Source: Sweltsa coloradensis
Lineage: Eukaryota > Arthropoda > Insecta > Plecoptera > Chloroperlidae
Length of the DNA stretch: 64,000 nucleotides
Assembly: GCA_024449915.1 (NCBI GenBank)
Contig: JAMZAV010000358.1
Coordinates: 310,001-374,000, forward strand
Reading direction: 5' to 3'
The position numbers and the translations under genes were made by a program. Of this stretch, positions 9,920-21,768 are shown piece by piece; the first letter of the stretch is position 1, and each line of letters opens with the position of its first letter. The notes under the pieces are model-generated. The model saw only the letters and a list, made by a program, of their open reading frames with translations, did no database searches and was not told where the DNA came from.

Positions 9920-12900
9920 CTGGTGAGGATCTGTGTGGTTGGCGATATTGTTGCTCTTCGAGACCAACCGTCATGGCGGGGTTGGTACCAAAGAAGGACG
10001 GTTGAGGAACAGCAGAGGACAGAGGTAGCAGAGGACGACCAGATGCAGATGTATTGCAAAGGATTTGCGGAAGCTGATGACGAGTCATCGTAGAAGAAAA
10101 CACCTTGTGCAAAAGTGAAACTTACATCAGAAACAGTATTTTTTTATATCATTTTTATTTTTTGTGCTTTAGTATTAGCTAATTTTATGAAATGCCTATA
10201 TCGCACTTGTGGAGGTAACTCTGTTGTTAGTGGCAATAAAAATAAATAAATAAAAGTAACTTATTTCAAAATCAAAGTTTAAACAGAGAGTATGCTGAGA
10301 ATGTATGATAAAAATAAAATAATGGAAGAAAGAAGGGTAATGAAAAGGAATATATAAAAGGAGACCTACAGGGAAAAAAAGAGTTGGGAAGATGTTGAAT
10401 AAACCTATCCCTAGCTACAATTGTGGGAGTATAGAAATCTAAGTGAAATAATTTGTTTGTAAAACCCAACCTGACCCTGGTGAAGCAGGAAGCAGCAATG
10501 GATAATGGAAAAGTGTTGAGAGCTTCTTTTCCTTTGAAAAGGGGTTCTGCAGCTGGAAACGGCTGGATACACGTACAATAAGTTGAATTTAAAATAAAAT
10601 AATACTAATTATAAAAAGGAAAAACTCACATCTTGATGTAACGTCTTTGGAATCAGAGTGATTGCCGAGTCCAAATCATAGCAATCTGCAGCAACATGAC
10701 ACTGGTTCAGTGTCTTGCAAGGGCTAGAATGATTGGCCTCAGTGAATCTGTCTCCTTCTCTTGTCTGCGCATCAAGATTGTAGGTTCCTGCCCTTAGCTT
10801 TGTACCCCTAAAGAAAAAACCAAAGCAATTACAAATGTAGCATCATTATTTGGATGAGCAAAGCAAAGATTCCATTTCACTACACTGGAGAAAAAAATCC
10901 GAAATGTTTTTTTTCTTTCTTTCTTTTTTTTCTGTATTTTTGTGTGTTTGTCAGCACGATTCCGGCTAAACCGATACTTCGTTTGCGATGAAATTTTATG
11001 GAGGCCTTCGAAATCTCTGAACTTAGAACTGCCACGTTTTTGAGCGCAATAAAAAAATTATTTCTCATAAAAATCGCAATTTTACGATTTTTTTCGATTT
11101 TTTGAAAACTTATTTTACTTATAACACCTACATGCTTAATCCGATTGATGTCCGATGATTTTTTCACAGAACCTTAATTTTATGAATTAAGATATCCGTG
11201 TGAAATTTGAGCGCAATCGAAAAATTATTTTTCATGAAAATAGAAATTTTGTGGGTTTTTTCTTTTTTAAAACAATTTTTTTACTTATAACACCTACATG
11301 CTTTATTCTATTGTAATAATTTTTTCATAGAACCTTAATTTTATGAATTTATCTATTCGTGTGAAATTTGAGCGCAATGGAATAATTATTTCTTATAAAA
11401 ATCGCAATTTTTCGATTTTTTAAATTAGTACGATTAATTAAAAAAATTTAAAATTTAAGTTTGTTTTTAATTTAATTTAATTTAATTTTAAAAAAAATTC
11501 AACTTTGTAATAATTTTTTCACAGAACAACAGAAAATCCGCATAACACATGGCAGCTCAATGCACCAATTACGCTCATCCAACAACGCGGCGGGACTTAA
11601 GCGATGACAAAGTCGTTGTTATATAAATGAACGTGGCATGTGTTGAGTAGTGAGTACCCGTGAACATTCCCTTTCCTCCCCCTACCTAAGGCTGGATCTA
11701 GCCAATTAAGCTAGGGATGAAATGTTCCCGGGTACTCAACACAATGGCTTGCTCACTCATCTTACGACTTTGGCATTTTCCTAGTATGATAGGTAATTTC
11801 AGAATTGATTGTTGCCCAGGCTGTGGCCACAACCATGATTATTTATTATTTATATATTTAATGCGGAAAATGTAAGAAATTTACATCGCTGGTTCAAATT
11901 TGTATTTCTTATGAACTAGGAAAACGCTAAAGTCCCGCCGCGTTGATGGATGAGCTTTTTATAAAGTTTTTAGACTGCGTGGGATATCTTTACTTTTGCG
12001 AGTGCTTTGTTGCTTTGTTTTGCTGCCCACGCATTGTAGGTGATTGATTTAAGTTTCTATTGTTACTTGTCAATTTGTTATTATTTACTAGGGTTGCCGT
12101 CGATAATCGAAATATCGATCGATTATCGATATCAGTAATATGATATGATAATCGATTCAAGTATTTTGATATGATATGATATGATTATCGATTTAAATAG
12201 TGACATCGATGTTTTCGCGGTTTACCATGCTTAAAAATGCCGCGCTGTCGTATCAACGCGCCGATTGGTTGTCGGAGTAGCCAATCGCTGCTCAAGTATA
12301 ATGCCACGCCCACCGCCGCCAGTGCGCATGCGCTCGCAGCGCGATACAAGGCGATACGAAAACATCGCCCGGCCCGATTGCGATTTGCGAGCGATGTATT
12401 CAGTACGGCTCGACGTGTTGTGGCGTGAACTTCTCTAGCGTCAGTCTGCCCAATTATATTGAATTCGTGATGTTTCTTCCGTCCCAAACCCAAAGAAGAT
12501 ATTTGCCATTACTTCTGACGCTGCCTAACAAGATGAGTCAAGTGTGGCAGTTTTTTATTATTCAAAGAACGACGACGAGGAGGTTGGGAGGAGATAAGGC
12601 TGTGAGCTCGAATGTCGATGAGATCTCGCCACTATCTCTCGCTCGCTAGATGCGCGTACTGTTGGAACACGTAAACAGTGACACCCGATGCAAGTCAAGA
12701 CGTATTAAAATATAGGCTGTGTAATTGAAATTCAGCCCTCAATTTTATTTTAAACATTCTAATCCTTAATGATCTCTTGTATTAGTGTTACAATTTTGCG
12801 TTTTTTCTGCTTCCTAGGCTCAATTTGGAATTTGATATGATAATCGATTTGGGTCTATGATATCGATATATTTCGATATGATAATCGATTCGATGCCTCC

Positions 12901-15900
12901 GATTATCGATCACGATTTTCACATCGAACGGCAACCCTATTATTTACCGTTAAAAACTTATATTAAAAGCTTTATTTCTATGGATTCTGGGTAACTTTGT
13001 CAACTTTTTCTTTCAAAAGGTACTTTATCACCATAACCTTAATGTCCATGTATAATATGAACGTTGAAGCCCCACCCGTTTGGTCAGAATTGGCCCAAAT
13101 GGCACGAAAATATCGCATAAAAATCAAAAAAACTTATATTAATAGCTTTATTTCTATGAATTCCGACTAACTTTTTCAACTTTTTCTTTCAAAAGGTACT
13201 ACATCACCATAACCTTAATGTCCATGTATAATATGAACGTTTTAGCCCCACCTGTTTGGTCAGAATCGGCCCAAATGTCACGAAAATATCGCACTAAAAA
13301 TCGAAAAAAAATCGTAAAAGTACGATATTCATGAGAAATATTTCTTCGATTGTACCCAAAAACAATACACCTCTAAGTTCAGAGATTTCGAAGGTCCACT
13401 CAAATTTTCATCAAGATCGGATATGCCATTTGCCTGGTAGAGAGTTAACAAACAGACAGAAAAACAAACAAACAAATAAAAAAAAAAAAAAAAAAAAAAA
13501 CACCCGAGCTTTTTTTGGGGGTCAGTGAAATTGAAGTCTTCGCTTCGCTCATCCAATTAAATAAAATCGGAACGGATTTTGATGAAAATGTTAACAGCAC
13601 CCTAAATACCGGTCCTGGATGTCTGTTTAAAATTTCAGCGCAAACAGTTCTGAGTCGCTGCGCTCTCTCGTCTAATTACAATTGTAGTGTAGTGTTGTAT
13701 TAAGTGTGTTTTTGAACTTGTTATTTTATAATAAGCTTGTGGTTAATTTGGATAGAAACAGTATTACACAGGCAGTGGTGGCTTGTGGAGGTTCTGGAAA
13801 GTAAAGCTGTAGTTTAATATTTGTGTCTTCAGATCTAGTTGAAGGAGTGAGACAAATGTTTTGTATTTTAATTTTTATGTTATTTTATCTTTATTTAAAT
13901 CTTAATACATCCGTATTTCATTCTAGGCTAAATTATTCAATTTTACAAATTAATTCTAGTGGACATAAGTTATAAATAAAATGTAGGCCCCTACCGTATG
14001 CGTGATTCGTATAATTCTCAATATTTTTTTTTTACGTTTAACTTTTTTTCTTGTCACGTAGGCCTATATCAGGCACAACAAAAGTGTTTGACTCAAAGAA
14101 AGGAATATCTATTTTTGCTTATGCAATTATTTAATATTAGCCAATTAAATAAAACACCCATAAGACGATTAAGATTAAACCCACCGGTACGAATACAATA
14201 TGTAAGACTGCATGTGACTCTAACTTCCCAGCACCATCTAACAGGTACAGGCCTATCATCTCAAGTTTATCCACAACCACTAGGTTGGAAGAATTAATAC
14301 TTTACTAACCTTTCTTGCTCGCGAGCCCAACATTCAAGCCGATCGTCCACTTGGCCTGACTTGCACAATGCAATATCTTGTTTTTCTCTCAGGTATGTAG
14401 ACCGACACTGTTCTATTCCTCTCTGAATCTCTTTGCAACGCTCTATGTAAACAAACAAAACCTCAGATCAGCCCTCAATATGCAATAGCTTGTTGTGACC
14501 AACCCAGAGGCATTCCTCCCTCAATCTCCTTGCAATGCTCATAAAGTATAAACTAACTAGGAAAACGCTAAAGTCCCGCCGCGTTGATGGATGAGCTTTT
14601 TGAAGTTTTTAGTTTGCGTGGGATATCTTTACTTTTACAAGTGCTTTGTTTTGTTGCCTACGCATTGTAGGTGATTGTTGTCAAGCTTCTATTGTTTCTT
14701 GTCAATTGGTATTATAAATTATTTATCGTAAAAAACTTATATTAAAAGCTATATTTCTATGGATTCTGGCTAACTTTTTCAACTTTTTCTTTCAAAAGGT
14801 ACTACATTACCATAACCTTAATGTCCATGTATAATATGAACGTTCTAGCCCTACCCGTTTGGTCAGAATTGGCCCAAATGGCATGAAAATATCGCACAAA
14901 AAATCAAAAAACTTATATTAAAATCTTTATTTCTGTAGGCCTAGATTCTGGCTAACTTTTTCAACTTTTTCTTTCAAAATGTACTACATCACCATAACCT
15001 TATTGTCCATGTATAATATGAACGTTGTAGCCCCACCCGTTTGGTCAGAATTGGCCCAAATGGCACGAAAATATCGCACAAAAAATAAAAAAAAATCGTA
15101 TAAGTACGATATTCATGAGAAATATTTCTTCGATTGTACCCAAAAACATAGCAAGTCTAAGTTCAGAGATTTTGAAGGTCCTGTCAAATTTTCATCAAGA
15201 TCGCATATGCCGTTTTCCCGGTAGAGAGCGAACAAAAAGACAGAAATACAAAAAAACAAACAAACACCCGAGCTAAATTTTTTGGGGGGTTGGTGAAATT
15301 GAAGTCTTCGCTTCACTCGCTTCGCTCGCTACGCTCATCCAACTAACACAATAGGCCTATAATGTTTCTCTCTTAAATAGTAGCTAAGACCAACACTGAA
15401 CCATTCAGCTATCATGAATGTGAAATGAACTTGAAAACTGTCATAATCGGGGAATTTAGGTAGGCCTACCCGAAAAATTTGTTGGGGTACCTACAATACG
15501 GTACGAACAACGAACATTCATTATGTGAAAAATGTGTTGAAGACGCTCAAAAATCAGTTTCAGGATGTTAGTTGCTGCACTCAATTACGTAGTCTGGATG
15601 AGATACCGGGATTCCTTCTTGCAAAATGTATGCGCTTAATCTCAATTCCCCTAGCCTTTTTAATCAAACAAATCCCTCTCTTCTGGTATCTTCCCCTCTA
15701 AACTAAAAGTAGCAAAAGTAATTCCCATTTAGGCCTTCAAACATAAAGGAAAGAAATCCGACATGAACCAAGCCAATCTCTATCTTTTCATCATTCTCTA
15801 AAATATAAGAACTAATCATGCACGATCGATTACTCTCCTTCAACTACCCCAACTTTGTTGAAACATATATAATCCAATATCTGCTTGGTATCTATTACTA

Positions 15901-18900
15901 GTTTATGTTTAGCGCCTTGTCATATTATGCTAGGGGGACCAGACATCCCGGAAATTCCAGGACAGTCCCTTTTTTTTGTAATGTGTCCCTGTGTCCCAAA
16001 AATGTTTTTGGGGACACTGTTTTGTCCCAAAATTTGAAAATGCCCATGTTTCAGCAATCTTACCAATATGCCTAGTGAAGTTTGTGTTGCTCACGTTGGC
16101 AATGCCTCGTCTCTACGTCTATTAGTCGAGTCAGGCACGTGTTGGGGATTGTCATTCAGTGCCTGACCTTGAGTGGGGTGTGTTTCGTGTTACAGTTGTG
16201 CTCCTGTATTTTAATTGCGCATGTCACAGTGCAGTGCGTCAGAGAAGAACGTGTGGTTTTTGTTTCCATTTCAATTGCAGTAGGGCCTACAGGTGAGGTT
16301 ATTGTGATGGGTAAACGAAAATGTGTTTTTAGTTACGATTCGCGAAAGAATAGGCCTACGCATTTCTAGCTCACTGTGATGAAAGTAATATCAAGGTGGC
16401 CTTTTCAATCAAACATAGTGGGCGCACGGACATACAAAACCATATGCAATCAAAAAAACACAAATCTGCAATAGCAGGTAAAGCTACCAGAAATGACAAG
16501 TTTCTTTTCATCTGAAAAGTTCGATGAAACTTGAGGCAAAACTCTCAGTCAAAACGGACTTTCCGTATCTCAAGCAATCTATGATTGTGAGATAAAGTTA
16601 AATGCACAATTTGTAGTTCTATTTTTCTATCGCTCAGTGTTCGTTTTGTTCGGACATTGTTGACCACTTGGAAAAGAAAAAACACAAGGAAGTCTTGTCT
16701 GCTAAATGCACAAGTAAGAAAGCGCCACACTCTCAAGACATAGGCCAGCCCTCAACCCAACCCAACCTGTCTCAGATCTCACTACAGGCTATATTGAGGG
16801 AGAAATTGCCCCCAAAATTTTCCGCCTAAATTCCTTTCCGGATAGCACACGCAAGTCCATACAGAACGAAAGTACATGTGTCCTGGTTTGTGCTTTTAGA
16901 AATATGGTCACCCTATCATATGCGCTACTAGGTAGCGGTATTTATAACTAACTCACTGTTTCCGTCTTGTAGTCTTCAACATGGCGTCTTTGTTGTGGTT
17001 CCTATTTTACTGTAAGCTATAGTGTCACAATAAACAATTATCTACTCAAATTGCATAATTCATAACGTCTTATTACACACCTAGTCACTTTACTGCCGTA
17101 TACTTCAACAGGTTATGTGCCCAGGATTTGGACAAGTGTGTAGGCCTAGTTTTTTATGACCTTGTGCGATTTTATTGTTAGTGTATGTGCACAAAAACGA
17201 GTGCATCATGGGTGAACAAGCACTGGTTCTCTCTATAACTTCGAGAAGTTAAGAGTGTTCACAAGACAGGCATCTACACGGCACGCTCGAAAGCACTCAA
17301 ATTCAGATGTACAACGCTCTAGAAAAAAATTGAAATGACATACGAGAATTCTAAAATGCACAAGACACAGATATTTTTATGCAGAAGAACATACAACAAA
17401 CAGAATTGATGTATAATAAACCCAACTATATACCATTGTTACGCAAAAAGTCGACACAATGGGAAAAAGAAGAGGTTGTTCCCGCCGCGTTGACTTTACG
17501 CTTTACATTACATATTACATAAAGCAATTCTGTTTGTTGTATGTTCTCTGCATAAAAATATCTGTGTTTTGTGCATTTTAGAATTCATGTATGTCGATTC
17601 AAATTTTCTCCAGAGCGTTGTACATTTAAATTTGGGTACTTACGGGCGTGTGAAGGTCATATTTGTCTAGTGAAGACTCTTAAGAGGGAGAGAAAACTAC
17701 AAAGACTGGCGTTTCCAGATGAAGAATTTTCTTATGCACGACGATCTCTGGAAGTGCATATCTGGTTATGCAGAAAGTGATAATTCTACTTCCGTAGAGG
17801 TTAGGGGAATGAGAGATGAGCGCGCCCTTTGCAAAATAAACCTCATGGTAGAGAAGAGTGTTTCACCGTACGTAATACAAGCTACAACGGCAACCGAAGC
17901 GTGGAATGCACTTCAAATGGCATACAAAGATAAAGGTGCTAACCAGCACACAAGAATTCTTAGCCAGTTATGCTCCACCAAGCTTGAGCAGTTCAAGACA
18001 ATGGAAGAATACGTCACTGCAGTTTTGAGGCTATCACAATGCCTAACAGCAGTCAAAAAAACGCTTGATGATGAACTTTTAGGTGCTTTGCTTTTGCAAG
18101 GCCTGCCTGACGACTATGAACATGATCATGGCTTTAGAAAATTCAGGTGCAGAGCTGACAAGCAATTTTTTAAAATGAAAACTGTTGCAAGAAGACAACG
18201 TGGATCCAGTGGAGAAACAGCACTCTACAGCAACAAGGGTGGATAGTGGATACAGGAGTGATAAAAAGAAGAAAAAACCGTACTGTTGGATCTGTCGTAA
18301 ACCTGGCTACTGGAAACAATATTGTAAGAACACAAATCAAAAAACAACCCCTCAAGCAGATGCCAAGCCATCTGAAAAGACGGAAGAAAAGAAGAAGGGC
18401 AGGGCTCTGCTCACAGCACTTGGAGTTTATGTTCACTCAACAGACAGCTGGTACATAGACTCCGCAGCCTCCAAACATATGACTGGCAGAGTAGACTGGA
18501 TGACAAAGTTTGATGGTTCAAAAGAGGTTGGAAGTGAAGTCACCGTAGCTAGCAACTGTAAACTTTATAGTGGAGGAATGGGTGATGTTCCGGTGCATAC
18601 TGATGTTTTTACCAAGGTATGTGACGTCATGTATGTTCCTAACCTAGCAGCAAACTTACTCTCTGTGAAAAGCATTGTTGAAATAGGGCATGTTGCTGCT
18701 TTTGAGCATGAAGGCTGAAAAGTGTTCCTTGACAAAAACTGTGAGATTAAATGGGAAATTTGCAAGAATTATGGCACCGAAAGTTGGGACACCTCAATCA
18801 TGTAGGGATGGACTTGCTAGAAATGGATTGGCTACTACTGGTATTGACTTTTCAGACAAAAAGTGGCTCTGTGTTTTATGTATAGAAGGGAAACAAGCCC

Positions 18901-20886
18901 GGCAGCCTTTCAAGCCCACTAAACACCATGCTAAAAAGGTGCATGACCACTCATTGTAACTTGTGTGGAGTGTGGACCTATGCCTGTAGAAACACCATTT
19001 TGTCAAATTAAATTACTAATGCACGCTCGCTTTAGCATATTATAGGCCTACTAGGCCTACAAGGTTATCTTAAACTCTGGTATTAGTAATTGATGCTCTT
19101 TGTTTTATACCGTACTTTGTAATGTAGACATAGTAGGTAGTCTTAGGAGTTTGTAAACGGTGACTTTGGAGCCGTCCTAGCAACAAAGCACATAATAAAT
19201 TCAGAGTTGTTCTGAATCGGCCTTGTTAATTCTGGCGTTGATTCGCGGGTGTTCGCACTGACCATACTACAGATTGCTATATTTCCTATTAAAAATATTG
19301 GATCTTTGGTTGGTTATTGCTCACTCGTCGATTGCGTCAGGGCCTACAGGGTTGGCTTGGTCGCTTTGATTTAAAGTCCCTCACTGAAAATCAGTTATAT
19401 AACTGAGTGGGTAGACTCTAAATACAATTTATTTATTTATTATTTATAGGGTAAACAAATCATAGGCGCTAGTAATTTGAAATGCAGTAGGCCTAGGTGG
19501 GAAGTACGTAGGTACACTAACTTAATCAGTAATCACTAGGCCCTAATTCTTTACACATATTCATTATGTTTCAACTTTATGAAAAACCACAAGATATCAA
19601 CCTATAGGCCTAGGCCTATAGTTATAAAAAAAAAAAAAAAAAATTATTTAGAGTCTACCCACTCTGTTGTAGAACTGATTTTCAGTGGGGGACTTTAAAT
19701 CAAAGCGACCAAGCCAACCCTGTAGGCCCCAACGCAATCGACGAGTGAGCGATAACCAACCAAAGATCGATATTTTTGATAGGAAATATAGCAATCAGTG
19801 GTATGGACAGTGCGAACACCCGCGAATCAACACCAGAATCAACAAGGCCGATTCAGAACAACTCTGAAATTTATTATGTGCTTCGTTGCTAGGACGGCTC
19901 CAAAGTCACCGTTTACAAACTCCTAAGACAAGAACTGATGGACTGAAGTCCAAATCAGAAGTTAAAAAACTTCTGACTTTAGCGGGAATCGAACCCTGGA
20001 CCTTCTGCGTTGGAAGCAGATACGCTAACCACAAGACCAACGAGCCACACAAACCAACGAGCCACACTGAATCTGAATTCTAAATCAATTTCAATTACCG
20101 GTATGTGACTGGATGTTTTCAACTGAAAAAGTAGGTTTCAAGATTGGGTCCATGCAATGTTAACCAAGCATGTGGACGGCAGCTATCCCCTTTTACCCAG
20201 CCATCTTGCTATACAGCCGATTGCTCACTAGCGCTCCATCGGACCTTTTTTCTCCGGATTTGAGGGAAGAGGAATATTCCCTAGATTGAATTTCAATTTA
20301 CACTAGGCCTAAATTAGGTAGGCCTAACTAATTGAAAATCTAACTCAGACTAAAGAATATATATGACATCAGTTAATATTAGGAAATAATTACAAGTTCA
20401 AACAAGTCGAACACAAAGTAGGCCTACGATCTTACTGCCCCAAATGGTAGGATCGAATAGGCTGACATTTCCTTGTTGCAAAGGTAAAAATGATTTATCT
20501 TATAGTTCTTGCTAGGCCAAGCTTCTTTGCGGGTTCTCTAAAAATTTGCGCTTTGATTGCATGGTCTTCACAAAGTGTAAAAGTGCCATAAGGGCCAAGA
20601 ACTAACTGACCTTCCTTCAAGACATCGTGAAGTCTTGGCAACAGCAGTTCCTTGTCGGCACCAACGAGTGTGGCGTGATGTTCTACGAGCGCCCGATACT
20701 GGATCGCACAGTTGTGAGGGGAGAACCAGGACAGCGGATGAACCATATTTGCCACCATTACCGGTGGAGGATTGGTTAAGATTGCGGCGCTGATGGAGTT
20801 CCAGTCATATTCACCGTATTTTATAACGGCAGAAACAAGAATAAGTTTCTCCCAGGTTGACCACGAGTCAAGCAGCTTCTCCAACA
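9920..20886 (-). CDS. Brd8: BRD8-like gene (NuA4/TIP60 complex subunit), four internal exons
   Basis: BRD8 is a chromatin subunit of the NuA4/TIP60 histone acetyltransferase complex. Exons in transcription order are 20886-20611, 14442-14310, 10807-10630 and 10103-9920. Phases agree at every junction, giving one open frame of about 257 codons. Exon A has the SANT-like WSTWEKL, YDWNSIS and WFSPHNCAIQY motifs that characterise the BRD8 N-terminus, with a short insertion before WFS. Exon B (YLREKQDIALCKSGQVDDRL) matches the coiled-coil segment that follows SANT in BRD8. Exons C and D are less conserved. The initiator exon lies to the right of 20886 and was not found. No bromodomain exon is visible; it should lie left of 9920 or outside the window. 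Introns are filled with Copia, hAT and SINE relics. Divergent to virilizer. Confidence 0.72.
10885..11606 (-). repeat. Unclassified interspersed repeat family, copy a
   Basis: Reverse-oriented copy of a family also seen at 11923-13552, 14551-15340 and 59783-60620. It shares the 5' end (AAGTCCCGCCGCGTTG...GGATGAGCG), segments such as TTCTGTGAAAAAATTATTA and TCAGAGATTTCGAAG, and a poly(A)/poly(T) region near the other end. No coding capacity was recognised. Confidence 0.65.
11923..13552 (+). repeat. Unclassified interspersed repeat family, copy b (split by a hAT)
   Basis: It begins AGGAAAACGCTAAAGTCCCG and ends CTTCGCTTCGCTCATCC. The 5' GGATGAGC and 3' GCTCATCC are complementary. The interior has two roughly 180-bp internal repeats starting AACTTATATTAAAAGCTTTA. 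The hAT at 12089-12939 interrupts it. The paralogous copy at 14551 preserves the uninterrupted order. Superfamily not assigned. Confidence 0.7.
12089..12939. mobile_element. hAT-type element, 8-bp TSD
   Basis: The termini TAGGGTTGCCGT and its reverse complement are flanked by TTATTTAC on both sides (12081-12088 and 12940-12947), as expected for hAT insertions. The interior is rich in ATCGAT/GATATGAT. It contains a short plus-strand frame (12533 onward) reading MSQVWQFF, like the start of a BED-finger transposase. Most of the transposase is gone, so it is non-autonomous. Confidence 0.85.
14551..15340 (+). repeat. Unclassified interspersed repeat family, copy c
   Basis: Very similar to copy b at both ends and in the internal repeats, but without the hAT insertion. 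It therefore serves as the empty-site paralog. It ends in the CTTCGCTCGCTACGCTCATCC tail region near 15335. Confidence 0.7.
15931..16915 (+). mobile_element. hAT-type element with BED zinc-finger remnant
   Basis: The termini TAGGGGGACCA and TGGTCACCCTA are inverted repeats with one mismatch. The flanking octamers TATTATGC and TCATATGC match at six of eight positions, consistent with an aged 8-bp duplication. At about 16405-16510 a plus-strand frame reads FSIKHSGRTDIQNHMQSKKH, a BED-type finger typical of hAT transposases. The preceding MGKRKCVFS start at 16309 is separated from it by a stop. The catalytic domain is missing. Confidence 0.75.
17292..17640. repeat. Inverted repeat upstream of Copia gag
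   Basis: Arms at about 17292-17408 and 17526-17640 pair over roughly 110 bp with some mismatches, through segments such as ACATACAACAAACAGAATTG. The spacer is about 115 bp. The right arm leads into the Copia gag region, so the left arm may be an inverted fragment of the same element. Confidence 0.55.
17690..19000 (+). pseudogene. Copia (Ty1-type) retrotransposon fragment: gag, protease, start of integrase
   Basis: The gag frame from about 17692 reads ENYKDWRFQMKNFLMHDDLW and continues through a UBN2-type gag domain to about 18130. The zinc knuckle CWICRKPGYWKQYC (about 18280) has Y where CCHC knuckles have H. The protease motif WYIDSAASKHMT lies near 18450, followed by VMYVPNLAANLLSV. A GAG-pre-integrase stretch (CIEGKQARQPF) ends near 18950. 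Gag and protease lie in different frames, a third frame is needed after 18718, and reverse transcriptase and LTRs are absent. It is a broken relic inside a BRD8-like intron. Confidence 0.8.
19138..19450 (+). repeat. tRNA-derived SINE, 5'-truncated copy
   Basis: Matches the body of the 58610-59035 copy from TAGGAGTTTGTAAACGGTGA to GAGTGGGTAGACTCTAAATA, but lacks the tRNA-like head. It lies about 190 bp from an inverted full-length copy. Confidence 0.75.
19628..20063 (-). repeat. tRNA-derived SINE, full-length copy
   Basis: On the minus strand it has a tRNA-like head with A-box-like TGTGGTTAGCG, B-box GGTTCGATTCC and an anticodon-loop-like CTTCCAA. The head is followed by the same body and the AT-rich tail. 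Acceptor-stem pairing is poor, so it is a SINE rather than a functional tRNA-Gly gene. Confidence 0.75.
20611..20886 (-). CDS. Brd8: BRD8-like exon with SANT-type domain
   Basis: The acceptor TTGTTCCAG precedes 20886 and the donor GTCAGT follows 20611; the exon starts with two bases of a split codon and ends in phase 1. The pattern WSTxEKLxLxSxV...G..W.S.S.AI...WFS..xCAxQYxxLxE aligns with the N-terminus of animal BRD8. The frame reads on to a stop at 20495 if the donor is not used. Because the split first codon ends in TG, an ATG divided by the intron is possible, but no upstream exon was identified. Confidence 0.75.
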
Positions 20887-21558
20887 CTGGAACAACAAAA
20901 CACATTGCCCACCATTAGTAGGCCAAGGCTAGCCCAAGCTAGGCCAGGAGGGTAATAATGTATGTAGGGCTACAACAAAGAAAATAGCAAATCTTTGACA
21001 ATAGGCTAGGTACCAAAAATGCACTATTACGGCTGCCACTTTGACACACCATACTGTGGTTATAAAGTGTTTATAACCATGTAAGGTGGTAATGACGATG
21101 ACTGTAAGATTACCGATTAGGGCCTTAGTGGCTTTGTTAGTGCATAATTATTTGTACGGCTGACCGTACGATTATACATTGTGAATGTTTAAAAGGCTGT
21201 AGCTGTAGATAGTCGTACGCATTTTGATATTGAGTGTAGGGTTAGAGCACTGTGGATGGTAAAACTACAGTATAGGGTACCCCGCTTCGCGCGCAAATTT
21301 TTCAACGAATACTGCCAACCGCGTAACAACAAGTATCCCCAACCAACTTTTTACTGATGAAAAACACTGAAAAATACTGCACCTACAACACCTTTAACGT
21401 CGCTATTTTAAATATAAAGGAGTTTCAACGCCGTAGTTACTAGGCCTAGGCCTATGTAAGTTGGCTGCAGTGGTGATGCGCGCGCACGTCGGTTTGAACC
21501 GGGGTACCTTATAGGCCTACTGTAGGCTAGTATTACCCTGTGGATAGAAAGAATAGCC

Positions 21559-21768
21559 GGCACTTCTGTACTTGGCGGGTCCCAACTTTTTTTCTCAATG
21601 AAAACATACACACCCGAAATCCTTTCCGTTACAAAACTACTTTCGTTAAGTAAGCCGAACTTTCTGCTGGCTACAGTGCGCCGCGCTAGGCTAGTTCTAG
21701 GATATTTTCGATAAGAGCGCACCTAAAATCCTGTATAACACTTGGGACCCGCCAAGTACAGAAGTACC
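21559..21768. mobile_element. 210-bp MITE with 26-bp TIRs and 8-bp TSD
   Basis: The inverted termini start GGCACTTCTGTACTTGGC on the left and end CAGAAGTACC on the right, with one mismatch over about 26 bp. The direct repeat GAATAGCC flanks both sides (21551-21558 and 21769-21776). There is no coding capacity. The 8-bp duplication suggests hAT or a related group. Confidence 0.8.

Noticed and set aside
11638..11745. Inverted TGTTGAGTAC...GTACTCAACA pair
   Set aside because: Short imperfect hairpin without a duplication; not enough to define a feature.
19975..20046. tRNA-Gly gene with a TCC anticodon
   Set aside because: The acceptor stem does not pair and the sequence recurs with a long shared body, so it is a SINE head.
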